Positions 55,619 through 64,000 of a DNA stretch of 64,000 nucleotides are shown piece by piece. Made by a program: the position numbers and the translations under genes. The notes under the pieces are model-generated. The model had not been told where the DNA came from. It saw only the letters and a list, made by a program, of their open reading frames with translations, and ran no database searches. The stretch is from the NCBI GenBank assembly GCA_963921795.1, contig OY997655.1:11633083-11697082 (forward strand), in the 5' to 3' direction. This stretch comes from Nannobrachium achirus. Lineage: Eukaryota > Chordata > Actinopteri > Myctophiformes > Myctophidae. Every line of letters begins with the position of its first letter. Position 1 is the stretch's first letter.

Positions 55619-56288
55619 TTAAAGGGATATTTCACTTTCAAAAAAACTTTTGGTAGTTTTATCGTCTAATTAGGCTTTTGGGAATAACACCCTGAACAGT
55701 TTTTAATTTGCTTGATTCAATATTTAGATATTTGTTGTAAATGCACGAAGCCCTCCTCCTCCAGGACCCCTCCCCATACACACCCATTGTAACTCCAAAC
55801 TCCATTTTAACCATGATAAATTCATTAAAAACACCCATAATCTTTTTCTGGTTACTCACACTACAATCCTAATACGTGAGCAGGCTGTGTGTGTTTTTTT
55901 TAATAACGTTTTAAATTTATTTTTAATAATTTCTTATTGTGTTTAATTTTTTTCCATTTGCCCAAAGAATTATAACAAATAAATGAAAAAAGTTATCAAG
56001 AAAAAACAGCCTGCTCACGAATTAGGAGGGTAGTATGAGTCACCAGAAAATAAAATAAAATAATAATGGGTGTTTTTTAATGAATCTATGGTTAAAATGA
56101 AGTTTGAAGTTACAATGGGTGTGTATGGGGAGAGGCCCTGGACCTAGAGGGCCTGATAACATCATCATATATCATCAAATATTTAAATATTGAATCAAGC
56201 AAATTAAAATCTGTTCAGATGTTCATAAAAGCCTGATTAGACGATAAAATGACCAAAAGGTTTTTTTGAAAGTAAAATATCCCTTTAA
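55619..56288. mobile_element. Near-palindromic TTAA element, copy 3
   Basis: TTAAAGGGATATTTCACTTT left and AAATATCCCTTTAA right. Arms match copies 1 and 2 with more changes. Confidence 0.75.
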
Positions 56289-56639
56289 CATGTTAATTCT
56301 ATTCATAGAAGAGCATAGGCTAGCACAAACATACAAGGCACACAATTGGCAGGTAATAACACCACCTGTCAATTGTTTGCCTCTACGTTTGTGCTTCACA
56401 AAGGAAGTTTCCATATATTCAGTCCAGCACTCATTCAGGGCCCCTCGCCCGGTCTGAAAGTCGTCTGTGTTGGGCTTGTGGAAAAGTGGAGATATTTGAC
56501 TAAATACACGTTTTAAGGCTTCATTCTTATAATGGGACCCTATGAGTGTGCAGAAGATTTTACAAGGAGAGCACAACTGCATCTTTTTAGCCCGCGCACA
56601 AGGAAATCCGGCCATCATGGAATATTCTATGACTTTAAG

Positions 56640-56960
56640 GTTATATTGCCAATTCAGAAACTCTGCCCCACACTTTTCACATGGGCTTAACTAGTGCCAG
56701 CACGAGGCAGATTTTTGCACATTTTTGCAAAACACAGCCTGTTGAGGAACTAGGTTATGGAAAAAATTCCATCCTTTTTACATTGACCTGTTATAGCGCC
56801 ACCAGCAGGCCAACATTTACAGAACACATTTTTGGAACAAAATGCCTCAGAAATCATGCATGAAGCGAAGACATGATGGTACCCTTTTGCCTATTATAGC
56901 ACCACCAGGAGGCCACAATAACCTACCTGACCTGGTGGAGACCTGTGCTCGGAAGAGCTT
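56640..56960. repeat. Fragment of the GCGCCACC repeat family
   Basis: TATAGCGCCACCAGCAGGCC and GAACACATTTTTGGAACAAA followed by GACCTGGTGGAGACCTGTGC, the same ending as at 54240. Confidence 0.6.
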
Positions 56961-57636
56961 AAAAAAGTTTCATACAATGTAACACTTTGACACAGATTTG
57001 TGTCAAATAGAACGTGAAAATAAAATGTTATTGTTAACTTCAATAAGAGTTAAAACAACTTTCATAAGCAGTGTTTTTATTTTTTACATTCATACACACA
57101 AAGTTAAGATCTGCATTACAAAATGATTCTGAAATCTGAACACAACATAATGCAGTCCATACAAAAAGGGACAGCTGTCAAGTCATTCATTCGTAAACAT
57201 CACTTCACTTAAGAAAATAGCAGTAATCAAATAGTAGTATATCCTTTATTTCAGTACTTACAAGAAGTCAGAAAAGGCCCTCTGTTCTCTAACTCTCCAA
57301 TACAGGAGCCTATGCAGTTCATATAGGTAGTTATGTTACTTTAAACAAGTGAATAGGCTAAAGCAGCGGTTCTCAACCTGTGGTTCAGGACCCTCCAAGG
57401 GGCCCTCACATGATTTCATTGCTGTGCAGACTATTGAATACATTCTTTATGCTATTAATTATTTGCGCTGCTACATATCGTTTTTTGTCTGTTCTTAAAA
57501 CAGATTGCATCAAGCTCTATTAAGCATCACAGCATCCTTTTCCTGGATTCATCAGCCGCCACCAATGCAATGCGTTGTGAACTTGTAGATCGGCTATTCT
57601 TTGGTGAAAAGGGTTTGTGTGTAGAGGTTAAGAGTG

Positions 57637-57871
57637 GACAGTATATCATCATTGTCACCAATCGGGCAGAAACCATATATCTCAAATTTTCAAATGTGTG
57701 TTTTTTTTCGTAAAGCTCTGCTTCATCATACAAGACCGTTGCGCAAGACTATTGAAAACAGCAGATCGGCAATTTTCACTATTTTAATTTGTTTAAATGA
57801 TAAATACAAAGCGAGCAGTTTTGGACATACAAGGTTTCCACCCGACAACGACAATATAATTCAGGTTAGTT
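57637..57871. mobile_element. MITE-A copy just downstream of the SMYD2-like stop codon
   Basis: Bounded by the direct repeat GACAGTATATCAT (57637 and again at 57872). It contains a reduced hairpin (GAAAACAGCAGATCGGCAAT) and ends in GGTTTCCACCCGACAACGAC. The stop codon lies about 10 bp beyond, so the element probably forms part of the 3' UTR. Confidence 0.6.
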
Positions 57872-57881
57872 TGACAGTATA

Positions 57882-60800
57882 TCATTCAGGTCTCAGTGTA
57901 TAGTTGACTAGGTGGTTAAAGTTTAGTTTGACGTCTTTCTTGGTTCCGAGCTTTGCCATCTCTTTGTGGAGCGCTGTCATGTACGGATGATCCTTCCCGT
58001 GGGCCACTTCCATGATGGACATTGCCTGAAAACACACATTTCAATGTCTTTATTTGAGTCCACATTTATAAAATACATTACAGGGGCACACATGTGTTTC
58101 AGTGCTTGAATCCAAACAGAGTGAAAACAACACCGGAGAAAGATTATGGGTACAGAAAGGACCTTCTCCTCCAAATAGATCGACTGCCTATAACGGAGGA
58201 GGCTGAGCAATATGTTACAATATTTGCCTCTGAAATGTAAGCAAGCGGAGTAGAAGTAATTAAAAATGAACTTAAATACTTTACACCAGGGGTTCCCAAA
58301 CCTTTTTGTCTCAGGGCACCCCATACATTTTTTTTTAATCCGAGGCACCCCTACATTATAATTTTCACTCCCAGCACCTTATATTTATAGCATGTTGTCG
58401 GGTGGAAACCTTGTATGTCCTTGTATTTATCAACTATAAAATGTACTAAACTAGTGAAAACAGCAGATCTACAAGCGCACAACGCCTCGCATCGCGAGGC
58501 GTTGTGTGCTTGTAGATCGGCTGTTTTCACTAGTTTTGTGCGACAGTCTTGTATGATGAAGCAGGGCTTCGCTTTATCAAAAGACGTACACATTTGAAAC
58601 TTGGAGATACGAGGTGACGACAGTGACGATATTTTAGTGATTATGTTGCGAGGAAAACATTGAGATAATAGCCATTTTGTTTAGAACTGACTGAAAATAT
58701 GTTTGTACTTCAATTTTAAAATGACACTAAAGATTTTTTTAAGTGTCCAAATAAATTCCAAATATTATCAAGTTATCTCGCGGCACCCCTGGACTGCTGT
58801 CGCGTCACCCCAGGGTGCCCCGTCACCCACTGGTAGCAACTGTAACTGATGCGCTGTTTGAAAATGTTCAGCAACCCACGCTGTGAGTCTTTCAGACAGC
58901 AGTGTGCTATATACATCATTACCTTCTTGTAATAATCCGTGGCCGTGAGAGGTTTGTCCATTTCCTTATAGAGTCTGCCCAGCTTCAGGTAGATGGCAGA
59001 CACGTTCAGAGAGTATGGTGGATACAGCTCACTGCACAGGACAAGGAGCATTGGCACAGACATTATGTAAGGCAGGGTTCCCCAAATAGTTTTCCCCAAG
59101 GGCCGAATTATGTCTAGGGTACCAAGTCGAGGGCCACAACATTGCAGGGGGCGACGGTGGCGCTCCCGCTACTCCAGTGACAGTTCAGATATCGTCGTCG
59201 TCGGGTGAAAATCTTGTATATTTCTGGACTACTTGGAAGGGAGTAACTGAGTTGTTTGCTTGTGACCTTTTGCATGCATGAGCTGTCTTGTTGTGAGGTA
59301 ATCTACGCCTCCATCCGCGCACACACATAGAGGGCCTTGCAGATCTCTGGCCTGCGTCCCACTGTCCCGTTATGGTGGGAAGGGGGCGCCCCAGGGTTCT
59401 CCCCCTCATCAGGGTGGTGGGATACAGGCTGAGGAGATTTGCTGAAGCTTTATACCACTTGATAATCCTATTTTTTGTTTTCCTTCCTGTCTGTTTTATT
59501 GTTTATATTATTTGTATGATTTGTTGTATTGTATTCTTGTCTTGTGTCTTATGTCCAGGTCCGAGTCTTGTTTGTCGGAAAACCTTGAAAATAAAAAATA
59601 ACAAAAAAAGAAAACCGTTCGTTTTGCATTTATCATTTTAAAAATGATTTAAACTAGTGAAAACAGCCGATCTACAAGCACACAACGCCTCGTTGTGTGC
59701 TTGTAGATCTGCTGTTTTCACTACTTTTGTGCGACGGCCATGTTTGATCAAGCAGAGCTTTAGCCTACTTTGTGAAAGAACGTACACATTTTGAGATACA
59801 GGTTTTCCACCCGACAAAGACGATATACTAGTGTTGTTGCTGCTCTTATACCACCATTATTACTGGGGTTGGTGGGGGCCAGACAGTAGCACCCCGCGGG
59901 CCGCCTATTGGGGAACCCTGATGTAAGGGATAATTGTCACCATGTCGGAAGTTGCTGAGGTCAGGACACTTTTGTGGGTCACGGATACATTTGTATGTGT
60001 CTCTTAATCCCTTATAGTTTCCTACATTTTTAATTATTTCAAAACATTTTCAAAAAACATTCTCACAAAAGCTAAGATTGAAAAAAAGGAAAAATAATGC
60101 AACTATTTTAAAGTAATTTCATTAATAAATGAAATAAAAATCTACGAAATGTCATAAATTAGACAGCAAATGTTTAAGAAATAGTGAAAATAGACGATTT
60201 ACAAGCTCACAATGCGGCGCAAAGCGATGCGTTGTGAGCTTGTAGATGTGCGGTTTCCCCTAGTTTGGGTCCCGGGCCGCGTTGTGAGCTTGTAGATCGG
60301 CTCTTTTGGGTCTCGACCACAAACGTTTGGGAACCACTGCTCTGGTAGGCTATACCTGTAAGGTTGTGCGATCTTCTCGCCGTAGCGGATGGCGCCGTCC
60401 GAGTCGTACATGTAGAGACACACGCCCATGGCCTGGTACTGCATGTGCAGCATGTACACGTTGGAGTCGTGGAACACGGTGCCCATCTTGTTCAGGGACG
60501 CCTCGCACATGTTCAGAAGGTCGCTAGGAGGTGCAAGAGAGTCAAGGAGGCAATGGCACCTGTTAGGCCTGTCACAATTATTACATAATCGTCTAATCGC
60601 AAATTATTTGAGATAATCGCATGTTGAAAAATTTGACAAATAGCTGAAATAGCAGATCTACAAGCTTACAACGTGTTGTAAGCTTGTTGATCAGCTATTT
60701 CCGCTATTTTAAGAAATACATTTAAAAGTATAAAATGATTAAATAGGTCAGTAATCTTCCCTGTACAGTTCATGATTGTGAAGCCTAAATGGCACACAGA

Positions 60801-61624
60801 AATTAAGTATTCATATGTTCAAGTATTCAGTGACAAAAACACAATTAAATCTCTGATCGCTAATTTGTGGGACAATTAATCGTCAACTTAAATGTGTAAT
60901 CGTGACAGCTCTAAGCACCTGCAGGCTGAACCTGAAAGGCTATTGTTAGAGGTCTAATGACAAGCTGTTTTTTTTAAGGGTCATGGTCCTTCAAACGTGT
61001 ATTAAAAGGTTTTAACTGAAAAATCCACTCCAGTGAGGCTTGAGCCATGGCCGTTTTATTTCTCTCTGTGTTCTGATGCCTTTTGAGTTGCAGTGAAAAG
61101 AATGCGTGATTCCTAAACCCACCAGGCTTGAGTTAAGACCCGCCTCGCGGAAACGCGAGGACTTCCAGGAGTGGCTGAAATCCCTGCCTGACACATGGAG
61201 GGTGGATAAAGTCAGAGGCATGAAGACTTGTACTTGAGAAATCAAACCTCGGTTCGAAGTGGAGCGGTGAATTTGAGCAGCTGTACCCTATGTGAGTGAG
61301 TGAGTGAGTGTAAACTGTGCCTGTGAGTGAGTGGTGAGTGTGCCTGGCCTGCACAAAACAGCGCCCCTCCTTTAACTAGTGTGTTGTGTGTGGCCACTCA
61401 AGGTATTGCCCAGGCTACGGACAGGGCCAGCCAGCCAGCCAGCCAGCCAGCCACATACCCACGGATATACCTGTTCATTGGAAGCGCTTTCACCGCTCCA
61501 AAAAGCCTGCATTTGCACAATGCATAACTATTAATTTCTCACTACAGTGCTCAAAATAAACTGTGCTAAAACATTTTTGGAGCGGTGAAAGCGCTCCCAA
61601 TGAACAGGTATATCCGTGGGTATG

Positions 61625-61656
<32 letters not shown>

Positions 61657-63286
61657 CCTGTCCGTAGCCTGGGCAATACCTTGAGTGGCCACACACAACA
61701 CACTAGTTAAAGGAGGGGCGCTGTTTTGTGCAGGCCAGGCACACTCACCACTCACTCACAGGCACAGTTTACACTCACTCACTCACTCACATAGGGTACA
61801 GCTGCTCAAATTCACCGCTCCACTTCGAACCGAGGTTTGATTTTTTTAAACTGACTTAATTGTACTGTGCTTAATAAAGGGAAAACTTTGCTAAAGAGAA
61901 AAACGTACTGAGAATTTGAGAAAGCTATTAATTTGTCACTACTGTTCTCAAAATAAAAACTCTTACTGATTATCAGTTAAATTGTTGTGGTTTGGATATG
62001 GCTTTGGGCATATTATGCTGCGTGTATTATTGTAATGGATCAGTAGGTAGTAGGTACTTTGCACTTGAGCGAGCAGCACTAACGTTCATGGGCACTTTCA
62101 TACTTAAGATTATCGAGAGGAGGCGGGTCTTAACTCAATCCTGGTGGGTTTAGGAATCACGCGAAAAGAATACCTATTTTACTGCTGGTTTTGCCTGTCA
62201 ATCATCACCTCTGCCCGGCCCCCCCCCAGGGGGAGAAAGAGAGGGGAGGAGAGGAGGCGGGATTAATGGACTCTGAGCCTAATTATTCAGAAAAGCCCAG
62301 ACCACAGGAAAAACACTGAATGTTGAAAAGTAACAAATAGACATTTTATGTGATGAGACCTTTAATGAAGGTACTCTGACTCAAATCAGACTCTTGTAGC
62401 GGTGGGATGCTAATTCAACAGCTTTGTGTGAAATAATACATATCAGTGTGCACTGGGGAATTAACGACTTGTGATTTTTGAAAGTCGACTCGGCTCAGTA
62501 AAACGTTGAGTTGAAGTCGACCAGATGATTAACTTAATGTTGCAACATTGTTTTCTCACTCAACTGTAAACAAACCAACATAAAGTTTAAGTGTATAGAG
62601 GGATATCTTCACATTTCTAAAGTGACAATTTAAGGACTTTTTAGTACCTCTAAAATGACAAATTAAACATTGTCGAAATTGTCAAATATATATAGGCAGA
62701 AATTGTGAAAATAGCCGATGTGCATGCTCACAATGCGAGGCGTTGTGAGCATGTAGATCTGCTATTTTCACAATAGATGCGAGGTGTTGTGAGCATAGAT
62801 CTGCTATTTTCACAATATAACCCTGTTATATGAAATGTAACGCCTCAATTCTTAATGCTCGTCAGGTTGGGTTGCAAAAATAATGATAGAAAAAGTACGA
62901 AGGATTTCTTTTTTTTACTTCGACTTTCGACTTTGTCTGGTGGGAGTCGACTTGTGTAACGAAGTCGACATGACGACTTTTTCGTTACTGGCCTAGTGTA
63001 CACAGCGTTTGTTCAGCAATTCAGCTGACAATATACATATTGTTTGTTCAATCCCTCTTACTCTTACTGTATGTCTTCGGGTGCTATTTATACGATCAAT
63101 GGCAGAAGGATGGTCTAAAACGCATAGCGTTGTGGCTGTGAAAATCTCATCTTTCGTAAGGATATCTTTGTCGTTCTTGACTGCTGCGAACTCTAGCATG
63201 ACCTTCTTGGCGTAGCGGACCATGTTGCTGACGACCTCTGGCTCAATGGGTTCGCTCCGCTTACGCACTTTGAGCTTGGCCTGGTC
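57882..63286 (-). CDS. smyd2: SMYD2-like protein lysine methyltransferase, C-terminal exons
   Basis: Four exons encode the post-SET and TPR-like C-terminal part: 63286-63166 (DQAKLKVRKRSEPIEPE ... VSNMVRYAKKVMLEF), 60530-60356 (PSDLLNMCEASLNKMGTVFH, then NVYMLHMQYQAMGVCLYMYD), 59031-58923 (ELYPPYSLNVSAIYLKLGRL) and 58025-57882 (AMSIMEVAHGKDHPYM ... NYTLRPE, TGA at 57882). The order and the AHGKDHPY motif match SMYD2, a SET-MYND enzyme that methylates histone H3 and p53. MYND and SET exons must lie right of the window. The C-terminus is somewhat longer than the usual family end. The first intron seems to be U12-type (ATATCCTT donor, AC acceptor). Introns and the 3' UTR are crowded with hAT-type and other MITEs. 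Confidence 0.85.
58287..58790. mobile_element. hAT-type element fragment interrupted by MITE-A
   Basis: CAGGGGTTCCCAAACCTTTT start and GGCACCCC repeats on both sides of the MITE-A at 58394-58632. The right end is unclear. Confidence 0.5.
58394..58632. mobile_element. MITE-A copy with perfect central hairpin
   Basis: GTTGTCGGGTGGAAACCTTG at the left; AGATACGAGGTGACGACAGTGACGAT-type end at the right. The hairpin 58448-58536 has arms AAACTAGTGAAAACAGCAGA and its complement, with CGCCTCGCATCGCGAGGCG at the tip. Confidence 0.75.
59073..59920. mobile_element. hAT-type element with perfect 8-bp target duplication, nested insertions
   Basis: Ends CAGGGTTCCCCAAATAG and CTATTGGGGAACCCTG, flanked on both sides by ATGTAAGG (59065-59072 and 59921-59928). 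A MITE-A copy (59189-59826) is nested inside and itself carries an insertion of about 350 bp ending in an A-rich tail (about 59240-59610). Confidence 0.85.
59189..59826. mobile_element. MITE-A copy nested in the hAT-type element
   Basis: ATATCGTCGTCGTCGGGTG at the left and CACCCGACAAAGACGATAT at the right form inverted ends. The hairpin 59651-59727 has arms AAACTAGTGAAAACAGCCGA and the near-complement. Confidence 0.75.
60182..60256. repeat. Hairpin of the recurrent family
   Basis: TAGTGAAAATAGACGATTTA to GTAGATGTGCGGTTTCCCCT, with core ACAAGCTCACAATGCG and GCGTTGTGAGCTTGT. A second right arm follows at 60277-60305. Confidence 0.75.
60565..60910. mobile_element. MITE with GCCTGTCACAATTATTACAT ends
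   Basis: AGGCCTGTCACAATTATTAC at the left and AAATGTGTAATCGTGACAGC at the right, with TAATCG repeats inside. The hairpin 60638-60709 carries AAATAGCTGAAATAGCAGAT arms. It begins 35 bp upstream of the SMYD2-like exon at 60530, close to the proposed U12 branch site. Confidence 0.65.
61104..62170. mobile_element. Foldback element containing a large palindrome
   Basis: Outer inverted ends CGTGATTCCTAAACCCACCA and TGGTGGGTTTAGGAATCACG. Inside, arms 61240-61504 and 61574-61844 (about 265-270 bp) are near-perfect complements around an about 70-bp loop. Arms contain (CCAG)n/(CTGG)n and (GTGA)n/(TCAC)n tracts. Confidence 0.8.
62445..62998. mobile_element. Possible transposon carrying the hairpin at 62702
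   Basis: AACGACTTGTGATTTTTGAA with AAGTCGAC repeats at the left, and GTCGACTTGTGTAACGAAGT with TGACGACTTTTTCGTTA at the right, look like diverged inverted ends. Boundaries are uncertain. Confidence 0.4.
62702..62774. repeat. Hairpin of the recurrent family
   Basis: ATTGTGAAAATAGCCGATGT to GTAGATCTGCTATTTTCACAAT-type arm, with a partly repeated second right arm to 62815. Confidence 0.8.
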
Positions 63287-63415
63287 CTGAGGCCAAGGAG
63301 AGAAGATGACATGTTAGGAACATTAGCCGCTTATGTGAACTAGGATAACTCTGTTATAAATGATCTATCAATACTGCTGTGATGTGTCTTGTGTGTGATG
63401 TTGAGTAGTGCGGGG

Positions 63416-63903
63416 CCTTAAGGGGAGAAAATGCTCATTTCGTGCAAATCAGTCTAAAAGCGCCAACTTTTGCACAGATGTAGCCCAGGGCTGATGATTT
63501 AGCTAGGGCGCCCGAGTCGGCGACCTTCATGGGTCGCCACAGCGACCAAATCAAGTTGGGCTCCCATCGACGTTCTATACAGGAGGAAAATACCCAGAAA
63601 AAAATCTGCTTTAAGTAGAATGTGTGGGGTCTATCTAGTGGTTTGACATGATTCTGAATCCATTGCAAGCATTTGTTTTCCACAAAAAACATTCCTTGGG
63701 CTATAAATGGCCTAACAAAACAATGGTTTAGTGATGAGTCATCACTTTTCACAGTTTAGTGGGCATTTTGTGGGACCATTTTTAGCCCAAGGAATGTTTT
63801 TTTGTGCAAAACAAAAAACATTGGGCTACATCTGTGCAAAGTTTGGCGCTTTTAGACTGATTTGCAAGAAATTAGCATTTTCTCCCCTTAAGGCCCCGCA
63901 CTA
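63416..63903. mobile_element. MITE with about 80-bp inverted ends and TA borders
   Basis: TAGTGCGGGGCCTTAAGGGG at the left mirrors CCCCTTAAGGCCCCGCACTA at the right. The match runs on through CAAATCAGTCTAAAAGCGCC to the ACATCTGTGCAAA region. An inner inverted pair around CATTCCTTGGGCTA also exists. It lies in the SMYD2-like intron 130 bp upstream of the exon at 63286. Confidence 0.75.
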
Positions 63904-64000
63904 GAAGGGATGATTTAGGGCTTAAGTGATTCATAAAGTATTTTTGCACATTTGGGTCCCATGCAGACACCAAATTCCTCTTTTGAGTACTGAGTCGGAA

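Larger units (their letters stand above)
48140..57630. other. Intergenic region between kinase and SMYD2-like genes
   Basis: About 9.5 kb without a recognised gene. It contains the TTAA palindromes at 50481 and 55619, the GCGCCACC repeat block at 52440-54270, hairpin arms at 49030, 51121-51160 and 55096, and hAT-like fragments (GCGGTTCTCAACCTGTGG at 57364). The kinase promoter should lie just right of 48140; no TATA box or CpG island stands out. Confidence 0.45.
60531..63165 (-). other. smyd2: U12-type AT-AC intron of the SMYD2-like gene
   Basis: No GT donor follows the conserved codons KNDK, but the minus strand reads AAAG then ATATCCTTAC, the U12 5' splice consensus. At the other end CTCTTGCAC precedes CTCCTAGCGACC, and a CTCCTTGAC branch-site-like motif lies about 10 bp before the AC. 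Using these ends gives NDK-APSDLLNMCE in frame, as expected for SMYD2. A conventional AG acceptor 7 bp downstream exists, but no GT donor partners it. Confidence 0.65.

Noticed and set aside
61327..61755. Mirror-image frames around 61.4 and 61.6 kb
   Set aside because: The same sequence read from the two arms of the palindrome; no codon bias or domain.

Overview
The window looks like nuclear DNA from a ray-finned (teleost-type) fish. The genes are split into many short exons with GT-AG borders. Between them lie (CA)n, (GT)n and (AG)n microsatellites, hAT-, piggyBac- and Mutator-type miniature transposons (MITEs), LINE 3' ends with (AATC)n tails, and one LTR element. No bacterial gene organisation is present. 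The species cannot be fixed from the sequence alone.

All four gene regions I could reconstruct lie on the minus strand. From right to left they are: (1) 63286-57882, the last four coding exons of a SMYD2-like lysine methyltransferase, with one apparent U12-type AT-AC intron; (2) 48136-35273, a receptor-interacting (RIPK-type) protein kinase with a complete kinase domain and a tail of small alternating exons; (3) 33098-26400, two tandem PARP14-type ADP-ribosyltransferase catalytic cassettes, phase-compatible for splicing into one protein; (4) 11575-345, a GIMAP (AIG1 GTPase) gene with one GIMAP exon, then five exons homologous to the last two fibronectin-III domains of integrin beta-4, then a second GIMAP exon, then a degenerate third GIMAP domain split by an intron. 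Apart from the split third domain, the internal module exons of region 4 begin and end in phase 1, so a GIMAP-FN3-FN3-GIMAP-pseudoGIMAP protein could be read without a frame break. The tail exons of the kinase gene resemble the last exons of the GIMAP gene, which links regions 2 and 4.

The segments between and inside genes are dense with mobile DNA: an LTR pair of 1273 bp without apparent differences (12616-16495) inserted into a MITE; three near-palindromic elements bounded by TTAA; a GC-rich element with 32-bp perfect inverted ends and a 9-bp target duplication; several hAT-type elements with 8-bp duplications; and an about 0.6 kb palindrome near 61.5 kb. A short hairpin with arm core GATCTACAAGCTCACAACGC recurs more than twenty times, inside several unrelated MITE families. 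Its outer arms differ from copy to copy but stay symmetric within each copy.

GIMAP, PARP14 and RIPK families act in immunity in vertebrates, so the left three quarters of the window reads as an innate-immune cluster that is changing by exon shuffling, tandem cassette duplication and transposon insertion. All exon borders and fusions are inferred by eye from splice sites and phase. They are not confirmed by transcripts, and an assembly error could mimic the integrin insertion.
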